Shown piece by piece: positions 31,083-39,955 of a DNA stretch of 41,836 bases. Location: NCBI GenBank assembly GCA_016928455.1, contig JAFGKP010000065.1:1-41836 (forward strand), read 5' to 3'. Source of the DNA: Methanomicrobia archaeon (GTDB lineage: Archaea; Halobacteriota; Syntropharchaeia; Alkanophagales; Methanospirareceae). The position numbers and the translations under genes are program-made. Positions within the stretch are counted from its first letter, which is position 1, and each line of letters opens with the position of its first letter. The notes below the pieces were generated by a model. That model ran no database searches. It was not told the DNA's origin and worked only from the letters and a program-made list of their open reading frames with translations.

Positions 31083-31862
31083 TCAGAGCGTCTTACCTGA
31101 TCTTATCTTCTCTGCGATCCGGCGAACCGCACGTACCGCGGGCGAATCATCAGGCAATTCCACCACGGGCCGACCTTTACTGTCGTATTCGATGATCAGC
31201 GGGTCAAACGGGATGATCTCGTCGAGTTCGATTCCATACGAGGATGCAATCGCCTGAAATTCCTCGGCCGCGCCTTCAGGTATCTTGTTCGCCACGATGA
31301 GTAGTTTCTTCACATCAACGTCGATCTCACGTGCGATCTCCTGGAGTCGCAGCGCCGTCTTGATGCTCTTCTGTGTCGTGTCGAGCACCACGAGCATGAT
31401 GTCCACGTCACGCGTGGTCCGCCGGCTGAGATGCTCCAGCCCTGCTTCACAATCGATGATCGTGTACTCGTAGTTCTGAGCGGCGGTGTCAATGATCACG
31501 CGTATAAGGTGATTCACGGGGCAGTAACAGCCCGGGCCTTCAGGACGGCCCATCACCAGTAGGTCATAGCGGTCCTCTTCTGCCATAATCGCTGAAATTT
31601 TGCCCTCGAACTGCGACCGCAAATCCAGGGCGATGTTCCGCTGCTTCTCCTCCAGTAGCTGCTCCCTGATATCACCCACGCTCTTTTCACAGGCCACACC
31701 GAGCGCATCAGGCAGGTTCGAATCCGCATCCGCGTCGATCGCTAAGATGCTGGTAGTCTGGTCTCCGTGTACGCTCAGAAGTTCCCGTAGCAACAGAGCA
31801 GCGATAGCCGTTTTACCCGTGCCGCCTTTTCCTGCTACCGCTATAACTTTACCGTTTTTCAT
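31083..31862 (-). CDS. cooC: CooC-type nickel-insertion ATPase for CO dehydrogenase
   Basis: The 259-aa MinD/ParA-fold protein has the deviant Walker A VAGKGGTGKTAIA near residue 10, a switch region AIDADADSNLPDALG, and the CooC hallmark GCYCPVNH with C112 and C114 (the CxC nickel site at the dimer interface). It inserts nickel into carbon monoxide dehydrogenase. Its place between rpl40e and hypF suggests shared control of nickel-enzyme maturation. No CODH subunit gene is in view. Confidence 0.93.
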   Translation of the reverse strand: MKNGKVIAVAGKGGTGKTAIAALLLRELLSVHGDQTTSILAIDADADSNLPDALGVACEKSVGDIREQLLEEKQRNIALDLRSQFEGKISAIMAEEDRYDLLVMGRPEGPGCYCPVNHLIRVIIDTAAQNYEYTIIDCEAGLEHLSRRTTRDVDIMLVVLDTTQKSIKTALRLQEIAREIDVDVKKLLIVANKIPEGAAEEFQAIASSYGIELDEIIPFDPLIIEYDSKGRPVVELPDDSPAVRAVRRIAEKIRSGKTL

Positions 31863-31906
31863 CGATCAACATGAGTGCTGCGTAAGAGAAAAACGCAACG
31901 TGTGAG

Positions 31907-32053
31907 CTAGCGAGTGCGACGTGTGGACTTCATCCGTAAGTTACTCGAGTTGCATTTCCGGCATCGCGTCGCTCTCATCGCGTTCCGCGCGTTGCAATCC
32001 ATGCAAATCTTCATCCGGAAGAGCCGTGCCTCAGCCTCTGGAAAGCGTGCCAT
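31907..32053 (-). CDS. rpl40e: Ribosomal protein L40e
   Basis: This 48-aa protein is easy to overlook because of its length. It begins MARFPEAEARLF and has the zinc-finger pairs CMDC and CRKC (C17, C20, C31, C34) with the interval NARNAMRATR, as in archaeal L40e. It is a large-subunit ribosomal protein. GAGGTGA lies about 10 nt before the ATG. It heads the operon followed 44 nt later by cooC. The C-terminal tail (STRRTR) is short and basic. Confidence 0.93.
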   Translation of the reverse strand: MARFPEAEARLFRMKICMDCNARNAMRATRCRKCNSSNLRMKSTRRTR

Positions 32054-32104
32054 TACTGTTCTTCACCTCTCTCTTTTATCGTTACTATAACTCAGTGCAC
32101 TAAC

Positions 32105-32112
32105 ATTTAAAT
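32105..32112 (+). promoter_or_regulatory. TATA box for asd
   Basis: ATTTAAAT is centred 24-25 nt before the ATG at 32133, supporting that start and a leaderless mRNA. Confidence 0.6.
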
Positions 32113-32132
32113 CTTTTCACGCGTTTTGGATT

Positions 32133-33197
32133 ATGGGAACTATGAGAAAACGAAAAGTAGGCGTTCTGGGTGCAACGGGTAGTGTTGGACAGCGCTTCGT
32201 GCAGCTCCTCGAGGGACATCCCTGGTTTGAGCTCGGGGCGCTGTTTGCTTCTGAACGAAGTGCAGGTAAGCGGTACAAGGATGCAGCGCAGTGGTTCCTT
32301 CCATCCAAACTGCCCCAGGAGGCTGCGGAAATGGTCGTGCAGCCCATGGACGCCATCGGCGCACCAGCGAACGAGGAGCTAGCGATCATGTTCTCGGCAC
32401 TACCGGGCGACGTTGCGAGTAAGGTGGAGCGACGCTGCGCGGAATTGGGCTTCGCCGTCTCCAGCAACGTGGCAGTACATCGGATGGAGCCCGACGTGCC
32501 GCTCATCATTCCCGAGATCAACGCGGATCACCTGGCACTGATCGAGATGCAGAAGTCGAACCGGGGCTGGGATGGCTTCATCGTCACCAATCCAAACTGC
32601 TCTACGATCGTTATGGCCTTAAGTTTGAAGCCTTTGCTGCCACTGGGCATTCATACAGTTCACGTCGCTACGATGCAGGCCGTTTCGGGCGCCGGCTACA
32701 CCGGCCTGGGCTCGATGGCAATTTTGGATAACGTCATTCCGTACATCGGTAAGGAAGAGGGGAAGATGGAGCGCGAGACGCTCAAGATACTCGGCCGCCT
32801 TGACGGCGCCAGCGTGCGGAACGCGCCCTTTACCGTTTGCGCCTCCTGTCATCGCGTTCCGGTAATGGACGGCCATACCATGGCGATCTGGGTGAACTTC
32901 AAGGATGCAGTAAGCGCTGATGCGGTAAAAGATGCATTTCTGAACTTCAGCAGCGAATTCAAGACACCGTTCGCGCCTGAAAAGCCCGTGATCGTCCGTG
33001 AGGAGCCTAACAGACCCCAGCCAAGGTTGGATCGCGATGCGGGCAATGGCATGAGCGTTTCCGTCGGCCGCATTCGATCCGGTAACGTAGGAAACGAGAT
33101 CAAATACATCGCTCAGGGCCATAATACCGTACGTGGCGCGTCTGGCGCGTCAATTCTGAATGCCGAAGTACTCGTAGAGCGTGGCTATATCCCGTAA
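32133..33197 (+). CDS. asd: Aspartate-semialdehyde dehydrogenase
   Basis: The 354-aa protein has the archaeal/fungal-type Asd sequence: GVLGATGSVGQRFVQLLEGH for NADP, SSNVAVHRMEPDVPLIIPEI, and the catalytic Cys C156 in VTNPNCSTIVMAL. Further motifs are GAGYTGLGSMAILDN and CHRVPVMDGHT with the active-site His. It reduces aspartyl phosphate to the semialdehyde, the branch point to Thr, Met, Lys and, in methanogens, aromatic precursors. The ATG at 32133 is supported by a TATA box at -24; ATG 32142 is the alternative. Confidence 0.96.
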   Translation: MGTMRKRKVGVLGATGSVGQRFVQLLEGHPWFELGALFASERSAGKRYKDAAQWFLPSKLPQEAAEMVVQPMDAIGAPANEELAIMFSALPGDVASKVERRCAELGFAVSSNVAVHRMEPDVPLIIPEINADHLALIEMQKSNRGWDGFIVTNPNCSTIVMALSLKPLLPLGIHTVHVATMQAVSGAGYTGLGSMAILDNVIPYIGKEEGKMERETLKILGRLDGASVRNAPFTVCASCHRVPVMDGHTMAIWVNFKDAVSADAVKDAFLNFSSEFKTPFAPEKPVIVREEPNRPQPRLDRDAGNGMSVSVGRIRSGNVGNEIKYIAQGHNTVRGASGASILNAEVLVERGYIP

Positions 33198-33252
33198 TCA
33201 CGGTCAGAATCGAACGAGATCCCCTGCTCAGCTCAATACAGAAAACGGAAGA

Positions 33253-33816
33253 ATGGCTCAGGAAAACGCGCGAAAAGCGCAGTACAGGTTCGTTGTGGGA
33301 ACCGTCAGTATAGTATCGGTGAGCGAGTTCCTTGCTGCGCTGAAAGCGGTAGCAGAGCAGCACGCCGTGACCATACAGGCGCTGGATACCGACCTGGTAG
33401 TGAGTGAAGCGCACCTGCACGCGGCCGTTGAGAAGGCGCTGCGGGCCGTGAAGAAGGGCACGAACATCACGAGCGAGTTAGGGATGGAGATCCTGGTATA
33501 TGCTGCGGGAAAGCGGCAGATTGGCCGGGCACTGGCGATGGGCGTTACTGAAGGCACGAAGCGTATCGCCTGTATCATCGTTGCGACGTCGGCGGGAACG
33601 GATTTGGATGCGGTCGTCGTGGCAGTAAAAGCGAGCACAGGCCTCAGCGAGGAGCTAGATGCGCTGCAGCTCTCGCAATTAGAGCATGATGTGTCGAAGC
33701 GAGCCCGATTGAAGCGGTTCTTCGGGATCACGGATAGTGAGCTGAGTGCGGTAGGCGAGGAGAAGTTGCAACAGCTCGTATTGGAGCGCGTGGCACTTTT
33801 AGACGTGCTGAAATAA
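33253..33816 (+). CDS. KEOPS complex subunit Cgi121
   Basis: The 187-aa protein matches Cgi121/TPRKB: IQALDTDLVVSEAHLHAAVEKAL, then TNITSELGMEILVYAAGKRQIGRAL and MGVTEGTKRIACIIV. The C-terminal part has FFGITDSEL. In archaea it joins Bud32, Kae1 and Pcc1 in the KEOPS complex, which makes t6A37 in tRNA; Cgi121 recruits tRNA and activates Bud32. A GTG frame from 33181 overlaps the asd end, but the ATG at 33253 gives a better N-terminus. It is the second gene after asd. Confidence 0.9.
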   Translation: MAQENARKAQYRFVVGTVSIVSVSEFLAALKAVAEQHAVTIQALDTDLVVSEAHLHAAVEKALRAVKKGTNITSELGMEILVYAAGKRQIGRALAMGVTEGTKRIACIIVATSAGTDLDAVVVAVKASTGLSEELDALQLSQLEHDVSKRARLKRFFGITDSELSAVGEEKLQQLVLERVALLDVLK

Positions 33817-33853
33817 CCAGAAGCAAAAAAACAGATGGCGGTGGAGCGGAAGT

Positions 33854-34432
33854 ATGCTTGAACTCGAACTGAGCATTTTGGGCGCGATACTCTTCTTTTT
33901 ACTGAGCCATCTCGCTATGCTGACCTACTACAAAAAATACGATTACTGGTGGCATTACTATTGTGATCTCGGCTATACAATCCCTAACAATCGTCTCTCA
34001 ACGATCCTTTATAGGGCTGGATTGATCCTCTTCGCCGTGCTGCAGATCCCTCTGTGGGTTAACATTGACTCGTATTTGACCATAAACATCGTATTCATTA
34101 AAGCTGCTGGATTGATAGGTAGCATCTCTTTTATTTTGATGATCGTATTCCCTTATGAGCGGTCAAGAAGGCTGCATTTCTTATCACTATTCTCTGCGTT
34201 CACCGGGGTGACTGCAGCGTTCATTATTGCGAACTATGAGCTTCATCATGCTCTTTTGAATGTTTATTTTTGGTGCTTCCTCGTTTATATCTCTGTTGTT
34301 ATTATAACAACAGCCTTGTACCGTAAAGAAATGAAGCTGGCACATAAATACCAAGCACCGGTGCAAAAGACTTTCGTTATTCTCTTCCTGGTTACGGTCA
34401 TCGTCTTTTGCCTGACCCTGGCGTCGGCTTAG
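33854..34432 (+). CDS. Six-helix membrane protein, DUF998-like
   Basis: The 192-aa protein has about six membrane helices with no signal peptide. The first loop has YYKKYDYWWHYYCDLGYTIP, then NNRLSTILYRAG, similar in layout to DUF998/Frag1-type proteins (DLG...NN...N). The family's function is unknown. The start is at ATG 33854. It lies 37 nt after cgi121 on the same strand. I am less sure of the family than of the gene. Confidence 0.7.
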   Translation: MLELELSILGAILFFLLSHLAMLTYYKKYDYWWHYYCDLGYTIPNNRLSTILYRAGLILFAVLQIPLWVNIDSYLTINIVFIKAAGLIGSISFILMIVFPYERSRRLHFLSLFSAFTGVTAAFIIANYELHHALLNVYFWCFLVYISVVIITTALYRKEMKLAHKYQAPVQKTFVILFLVTVIVFCLTLASA

Positions 34433-34482
34433 TGAGTCGTGTACGGTAAGTTAGTGGTCGTTTGCGACAAAATGGACTGGTT

Positions 34483-34713
34483 ATGATTATCATACGGTGC
34501 AGCCGCTGCGGGCGAAAGTTGTTCAAGTATCAGAAACTCGGCTCGGGACGGTTGTGGCACTGCTGGAACGCCAGAATCGTTGAGGACTACAGTATCCGCG
34601 AGGGCACTGAGGTGAAATGCCCCTGTGGCAACGTGATCGGAATCGAGCAGTCGAAATGGATAAAGCTAAAGCAGGGTGCATTCAGCTATTCAGGCGCCAT
34701 GATAGAGCGGTAA
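34483..34713 (+). CDS. Zinc-ribbon protein
   Basis: From the ATG at 34483 the protein has 76 aa. It contains CSRCGRKLFKYQKLG, a central WHCWNARIVED and CPCGNVIGIEQSKWIKLK, i.e. four to five cysteines in a two-knuckle zinc ribbon. Small proteins of this form occur in archaea next to many gene types; their function is unknown. A TTG at 34462 could add seven residues. Confidence 0.75.
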   Translation: MIIIRCSRCGRKLFKYQKLGSGRLWHCWNARIVEDYSIREGTEVKCPCGNVIGIEQSKWIKLKQGAFSYSGAMIER

Positions 34714-34861
34714 TGCGGCCGCACAGACAGCAAGCTAAAGCGGTCTGCACGTCATCCTTACCTACTTTCAGGTGCCAATGTATACACTGCTACCATCTGC
34801 GCGGCATGGACGGCAGCAGACCAGCTGTTGAGATGCGTGCTATAAGGAGCTGAATGACGAA

Positions 34862-36535
34862 ATGGGTAAGGAACTGACCGTATTCGATTACGAGGCGGAA
34901 CGAAAGAGGTTCACGTGGGAGATACCTGAGGAGTACAATTTTGTCGAGGTGGTACGACGGTGGGCAGAGGATCGAACGAAGGTACTCGCGATCACGGAGC
35001 ATCCGGACGGGACGGTAGAGCGAGCAGGCTACCGGGAAGTGTGGGCGAAAGCTCTGCGATTTGGCGCCGTCTTGCGCGATTCAGGCATCCAGAAAGGCGA
35101 TCGGGTCATGATGCTCCTGCCACGGGGCACGGATATTTATACCGTGAGCATCGGCATTTGGGCGATCGGCGCCGTTGCAGTTCCCTGCACCATCATGCTC
35201 AGGCGAGCGGATATCGAATATCGTCTCGTGGATGCAGAGGTCAAGGCACTGGTAACCAGTACTGCGACCGTTGCTGCTGAGGTTGAGGCATTGAAGGGCG
35301 CAATTCCACCTGAGAACCGCTTCTTTGTGGGGCAGCGAGAGGGCTGGCGGGACCTTCGACAGGAGATCCGTGCTGCATCACGCGATCTAGCGCGTGAAAA
35401 GCTCACCGCGACTGATCCCCTGGTCATCAATTACACCTCAGGGACGACAGGTGCACCAAAAGGCGTGCTCCACACCCATTCAGTGATGTATTGTTACGGC
35501 CGGCTCAATCGCTACTACTGGTGGGATACCCAATCGGACGAGCTCTGCTGGGGAACGACGGAACCCGGCTGGACGAAATGGTACTGGGCGCCCCTGGGCG
35601 CGATAGTCAATGCAGGCGCGACGAACTTTCATTATGCTGGCAAATTTGATCCTGAGAAGTTCTTCGCGCTGCTGGCCAAATGGCGGATCAACAGGGCCTG
35701 TATGACCGCTACGGAGCTCAGAACGATGGCTGCCATTGATGACGCGAACGAGCGGTACGACCTGACCGATTTGAAGGTTATTTTGACCGCGGGGGAGCCG
35801 TGCACACCGGGCATTATTCGCTACTTCGAGCAGAAGTTCGGGATAGCGGTTCGCGAAGGGTATGGCCAGACGGAGACGTGCGTGGTGGCCTGCACTATAC
35901 CGGGTATGGAGATCAAGCCGGGATCAATGGGTCGGTTCACGCCGGGTGTTGATGGCGCGATCGTGGACCCGGAGACCGGCACGCGCGTGCCGACAGGCAA
36001 AAAGGGCATGATTGCTATTGCCAAGGGCCACCCGATGCTCTTCAAAGGTTATCATAACAAGCCCGATAAGACCGCGGAATGCTACGTTGGCTCGTGGTAT
36101 CTCACCGGTGACCTCGCACGGATGGACGAGACGGGCTATATATGGTTCGAGTCACGGGCGGACGATGTCAGTATCAGCTCAGGCTACCGGATCGGCCCGT
36201 TTGAGGTAGAAAGCGCGGTCAATTCGCACGAGGTGGTGCTGGAGTGCGCGATGGTTCCCAGCCCGGACCTGCTCCGGGGTGAGATAGTGAAGGTCTTTGT
36301 GGTCTTGAAGCAGGGCTACGAGCCGTCCGACGCGCTTGCTCAGGATATTCAGCAGCACGTAAAACTGATAACCGCGCCCTATAAGTATCCGCGTGCGATC
36401 GAATTTGTGGACGAGCTTCCGAAGACGATCAGCGGTAAAATCAAGCGTAAAGAGCTCAGAACCCGGGAATTCGAGCGGAAGCGCGAGGTTATCGAGAAAC
36501 TTAAGGAGAAAGGAATGTGGCAACGGGGGGGATAG
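34862..36535 (+). CDS. AMP-forming acyl-CoA synthetase (medium-chain/acetyl-CoA synthetase-like)
   Basis: The 557-aa adenylate-forming enzyme has the phosphate loop YTSGTTGAPKG (191-201), the GYGQTETC motif, the hinge-region YLTGDLARMD, SSGYRIGPFEVE, and the catalytic C-terminal Lys in ISGKIKRKE (K526). The length and W-rich pocket (WGTTEPGWTKWYWAPLGA) match the medium-chain acyl-CoA synthetase group rather than long-chain FadD. It activates a short or medium carboxylic acid to acyl-CoA with ATP. GGAG 12 nt before the ATG is weak. Its neighbours on the opposite strand make acids by ACD, so the two can work in opposite directions. Confidence 0.92.
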   Translation: MGKELTVFDYEAERKRFTWEIPEEYNFVEVVRRWAEDRTKVLAITEHPDGTVERAGYREVWAKALRFGAVLRDSGIQKGDRVMMLLPRGTDIYTVSIGIWAIGAVAVPCTIMLRRADIEYRLVDAEVKALVTSTATVAAEVEALKGAIPPENRFFVGQREGWRDLRQEIRAASRDLAREKLTATDPLVINYTSGTTGAPKGVLHTHSVMYCYGRLNRYYWWDTQSDELCWGTTEPGWTKWYWAPLGAIVNAGATNFHYAGKFDPEKFFALLAKWRINRACMTATELRTMAAIDDANERYDLTDLKVILTAGEPCTPGIIRYFEQKFGIAVREGYGQTETCVVACTIPGMEIKPGSMGRFTPGVDGAIVDPETGTRVPTGKKGMIAIAKGHPMLFKGYHNKPDKTAECYVGSWYLTGDLARMDETGYIWFESRADDVSISSGYRIGPFEVESAVNSHEVVLECAMVPSPDLLRGEIVKVFVVLKQGYEPSDALAQDIQQHVKLITAPYKYPRAIEFVDELPKTISGKIKRKELRTREFERKREVIEKLKEKGMWQRGG

Positions 36536-36599
36536 AGGAGGCCCCATGCTCAGCCAAACAAACAAATACGTTCTCGGCCAAATGATGACGATACACGTT

Positions 36600-37730
36600 T
36601 CATACGAACCCTGGCGCGGACGAGAAGAGCGACCAGCGGCGATAGCTCATGCATCGCTTCAACCGTTCCAAAGCGAGCTCTTCAGCCGCTTCACGCGGCA
36701 TAATCCCGCGCTCCGTAGCGTCTCCGAGCACCAGCCGGGTATTGAGCCGCACTTTCTCTTCGATAGTCTGGAATGCGGCCGACGGTGAAGCGCCGCGGTA
36801 CTCCATGGCTGCGCTGATTACGCCACCTGCATTGGCGATAATATCAGGCACGCAGAGCACGCCGTTCTCGTGCAGCCAGTGCTCCGCACCCCGCGTAATG
36901 GGGATGTTGGCACCTTCCATCACCAGCCTGGTCTTCAATCGGCGCACGTTCGTCTCGGTGATCACGTCGGGCCGCGCTGCTGGGATCCAGATATCGCACT
37001 CGAGTTCGATCACCGCGTCACAGTCAAGCTTCTCGCCGTTCTTATAGTGGGCCACGCTCTTGCCCGCATCCTTTAACGCGATCAGGGCATCGACGTCCAG
37101 CCCCCGTGGATTGTAGATCGTGCCCCGGGAATCCGCAGCACCCACGAGTAACGCGCCCTTCTCAGTAAGGAACCGCGCAGCATGTTTACCCACAGCGCCG
37201 AAGCCCTGGACGACGACCCGCGCACCGTCCATATCGAAATCGCGGTATTCGAGCGCGACATCAGTGGCATGGCTGAGCCCCCACGCGGTGGCTCCAAGCT
37301 CGTCGAGCGGGATACCACCGAATTCACAGGGCAAGCCCACCGCACGCCCGATCTCATCCTTGATCCAGGCCATACACTCCTCATCCGTGCCCATATCCGG
37401 CCCGAAGATGTACTCCTGTAGCTCTCGCAGTGAGCTGGCGAATGCCCGAATCAGCTGCTCCTTTTTTCCCTGCGGCATCCGCGGATCGCCGTAGATCACT
37501 GACTTACCGCCTCCGTGCGGCAGATCGGCAGCCGAGTTCTTCAAGGTCATGGTCCGTGCCAATCGGAAGCACTCCTCGGTACACACCTCCAGTCCCATTC
37601 GTAACCCCCCGATTGACGGCCCTCTGGCCACGTTGTCCACCACCAGCACCCCCTTGAGCTGCACTGAAGGCTCGTACACATGAATGACCTTGGCCGGCCC
37701 TAATTCATCTGCGAATCGAAATGCGTCCAT
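36600..37730 (-). CDS. Glu/Leu/Phe/Val dehydrogenase family protein
   Basis: The 376-aa protein has the family's substrate pocket: MTLKNSAADLPHGGGKS (K64, K76) and GPDMGTD (D112), followed by the Rossmann motif VVVQGFGAVGKHAA. It is shorter than most glutamate dehydrogenases (410-450 aa), near the length of leucine dehydrogenases, so the preferred amino acid is open. The reaction is reversible oxidative deamination to a 2-oxoacid. It is the last gene of the por-acd operon, 48 nt after acdB. The C-terminal stretch SLFSSAPGFV is odd for the family. Confidence 0.9.
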   Translation of the reverse strand: MDAFRFADELGPAKVIHVYEPSVQLKGVLVVDNVARGPSIGGLRMGLEVCTEECFRLARTMTLKNSAADLPHGGGKSVIYGDPRMPQGKKEQLIRAFASSLRELQEYIFGPDMGTDEECMAWIKDEIGRAVGLPCEFGGIPLDELGATAWGLSHATDVALEYRDFDMDGARVVVQGFGAVGKHAARFLTEKGALLVGAADSRGTIYNPRGLDVDALIALKDAGKSVAHYKNGEKLDCDAVIELECDIWIPAARPDVITETNVRRLKTRLVMEGANIPITRGAEHWLHENGVLCVPDIIANAGGVISAAMEYRGASPSAAFQTIEEKVRLNTRLVLGDATERGIMPREAAEELALERLKRCMSYRRWSLFSSAPGFV

Positions 37731-37778
37731 CCTTCATCCCTCGTCTACACTTTCTCTATCCTCTACTCTTCTTCATTG

Positions 37779-38534
37779 TTACGCTTTCGCTGCGCTTACT
37801 CGCTCAATCGACCTGCCGGGTGCAGTGTACGCCGAGTCCAGCACAACTCGCGCGTCCACAGCCACAGCACCTGATTCAGAGACGATAAGCGGATTGACCT
37901 CAATCTCGCGTATCTCGTCCAGCGACAGCAAGATATCCGAAAGCGCCACAACTGCGGAGGCCAGTTGCTCCACGTCCACGGGCCGGGACCCCCGGAATCC
38001 GGTCAGGAGTGGGTAGCTCTTCACCTCCTGCATCATCGCAAAGGCCTCCTCCCTGCTCACCGGAGCGAGCCGGAAGCTCACATCCTTCAGGAGTTCGACG
38101 GCAATGCCGCCAGTGCCAAACATCACTGCAGGCCCAAATTGCGGATCCCGCAGCCCACCCACGATCAACTCGATCCCCGGGGGGACCATCTCGACCAGAA
38201 GGAACCCTGCTATCTGTGCTTCAGGCGCCGATCGCCTCAGATCACGTGTCATCTCGTGAACCGCAGTGCGCACTTCTTCAGTGTCCTGTAGACCCAGGAT
38301 CACGCCACCGACGTCGCGTTTGTGGACGATGTCGGGCGAGATCACCTTGAGCACAAACGGCGGAGATAGCTCCTCTGCTTTCACGCGCACGTCCTCAGGC
38401 GCTTTGATCCAGAGATACTTTGGGACCGAAATGCCCCACGCGGCAACGAGTGCCTTTGCCTCAGGCTCCAGGAGCATGTGCCGTCCCTCTGCTACGGCCT
38501 CACGTACGAGCCTCTTCGCATCCTCTTTATTCAT
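37779..38534 (-). CDS. acdB: ADP-forming acyl-CoA synthetase, beta subunit
   Basis: The 251-aa protein is a stand-alone ATP-grasp subunit: EPEAKALVAAWGISVPKY, PPFVLKVISPDIVHKRDVGGV with His71 at exactly the place of the phosphohistidine of Pyrococcus ACD, and MVPPGIELIVGGLRDPQFGPAVMFGTGG. It phosphorylates ADP from a phosphohistidine intermediate in partnership with the alpha subunit, giving ATP and a free acid from acyl-CoA. It begins 44 nt after acdA on the same strand. Confidence 0.93.
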   Translation of the reverse strand: MNKEDAKRLVREAVAEGRHMLLEPEAKALVAAWGISVPKYLWIKAPEDVRVKAEELSPPFVLKVISPDIVHKRDVGGVILGLQDTEEVRTAVHEMTRDLRRSAPEAQIAGFLLVEMVPPGIELIVGGLRDPQFGPAVMFGTGGIAVELLKDVSFRLAPVSREEAFAMMQEVKSYPLLTGFRGSRPVDVEQLASAVVALSDILLSLDEIREIEVNPLIVSESGAVAVDARVVLDSAYTAPGRSIERVSAAKA

Positions 38535-38578
38535 CTTTTTGCTTTGACACGCTGCTTGCGCCCCTGCAGGCGAGATTA

Positions 38579-39955
38579 TTATGAACGTGCGTACCGTTTA
38601 CCGGCCGCCAATACCGCAGCAGCCCTCGCAACGCTTTCCGGTGTGAAGAATACCGGCATGCCGTGCTCCGCGAAGCGCGCTGCGATTCTTCGTGAGAACT
38701 CGCTGCTCAGGGTGCAGATGAGCAGTGGTACGTTATGGCGATCCCTGACAGCTTTCAGGGCATCAACCAGCTTTTCCGTGATCTTTGGTGCGCCCCAGAG
38801 CACCGTGACAATAACCAGGTCGAACGTATCTTTCAACCCTTCCTCAAGGGCATTAACGTAATCCGAGTCAATCGCACTGCCGGTTAAATCGATTGGATTA
38901 CCGGTTGATGAGAATCCGATCAGGCGTGTGCTCAGACGCTTCCGTGTCTCCTCGCTCAACTCGCGCACCTCGAGGCCCAGATCCTCACAGGCGTCCGCAA
39001 TATTCACCCCGACACCACCACCGTCCGTCACGATCAACACCCGCTTACCCGCAACGAGCTCATAGGTGTTCAGAACCTTGATGGCATCCTTGAGCCCTTC
39101 ATAGCCGTTCACCTCAATGATCCCGGCCTTCTTGAAGGCGGCCTTGTAGATCTCATACCGCCCGGATATTGCGCCCGTATGGGATCGTGCGGCATGAATG
39201 CCTGCCTCACGCTTGCCCACCTTCACAACCACCACCGGTTTCTTTCTGGTGCAGCGTGATGCGACCTCGACAAACCGCTTGCCGTCGTCTACCGACTCCA
39301 TATAGATGACCACAACGCTCGTTGCCGCATCGTTCGTCAAGAACTCGAGACAGTCTGACTCACCGACATCAACTCGATTCCCATAACTCACGATCCGGGC
39401 GACGCCAATATCCTGTGAGACCAACTCAACCATGATCAGTTCGGCGAACGACCCGCTCTGCGTGAGTACGGAGACGCCGCCACGAGTGGGTCTTTTTACC
39501 CGCTCCTCCGGGGTGAAGAAAGTGTCAATTCTGGAGACCGCGTCGTAGATGCCCATGCAGTTCGGGCCGATGATCCGTATCCCCTTTCTTGCACCCAGCG
39601 CGCTCAGCTCGTCCTCCAACGCCGTTCCGGCAGACCCGGTCTCTTTGAACCCTGCGCTCACAATAATGGCGCCTCGTACATTCTTCGCGCGCTCCAGGAC
39701 TGTCATGACTAGCGGTGCCGGCAGCACAAAGATCGCCACATCGATCACCGCTTCAATCTCGCTCAGTGAACGATAGCACCGGACACCGTTAATGGATGCG
39801 TAGTTGGGATTGACGAGATAGACCGCCCCGGGATAACCGATCCTCTTGAGGTTTTCCATGATGACCTGGGACGGCTTGCCGGGTCGCGGCGATGCCCCGA
39901 CGATAGCGATCGATTGCGGATTAAAGAAGAAGCTGATGTCTCTTCCAGTACTCAT
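38579..39955 (-). CDS. acdA: ADP-forming acyl-CoA synthetase, alpha subunit
   Basis: The 458-aa protein has the usual alpha-subunit order. A CoA-binding domain carries FFNPQSIAIVGASPRPGK. Two succinyl-CoA-synthetase-like domains follow, with RIIGPNCMGIYD and SQSGSFAELIM, then the phosphohistidine motif ARSHTGAISG (H259). The family converts acyl-CoA, Pi and ADP to acid, CoA and ATP, the main substrate-level phosphorylation of peptide-degrading archaea and a candidate acetate-making step in ANME. Its ATG at 39955 lies inside the end of porB (35-nt overlap). Confidence 0.95.
   Translation of the reverse strand: MSTGRDISFFFNPQSIAIVGASPRPGKPSQVIMENLKRIGYPGAVYLVNPNYASINGVRCYRSLSEIEAVIDVAIFVLPAPLVMTVLERAKNVRGAIIVSAGFKETGSAGTALEDELSALGARKGIRIIGPNCMGIYDAVSRIDTFFTPEERVKRPTRGGVSVLTQSGSFAELIMVELVSQDIGVARIVSYGNRVDVGESDCLEFLTNDAATSVVVIYMESVDDGKRFVEVASRCTRKKPVVVVKVGKREAGIHAARSHTGAISGRYEIYKAAFKKAGIIEVNGYEGLKDAIKVLNTYELVAGKRVLIVTDGGGVGVNIADACEDLGLEVRELSEETRKRLSTRLIGFSSTGNPIDLTGSAIDSDYVNALEEGLKDTFDLVIVTVLWGAPKITEKLVDALKAVRDRHNVPLLICTLSSEFSRRIAARFAEHGMPVFFTPESVARAAAVLAAGKRYARS

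Noticed and set aside
33181..33252. GTG start that would overlap asd with cgi121
   Set aside because: The extra residues are low in family likeness; Cgi121 proteins begin near the ATG at 33253.
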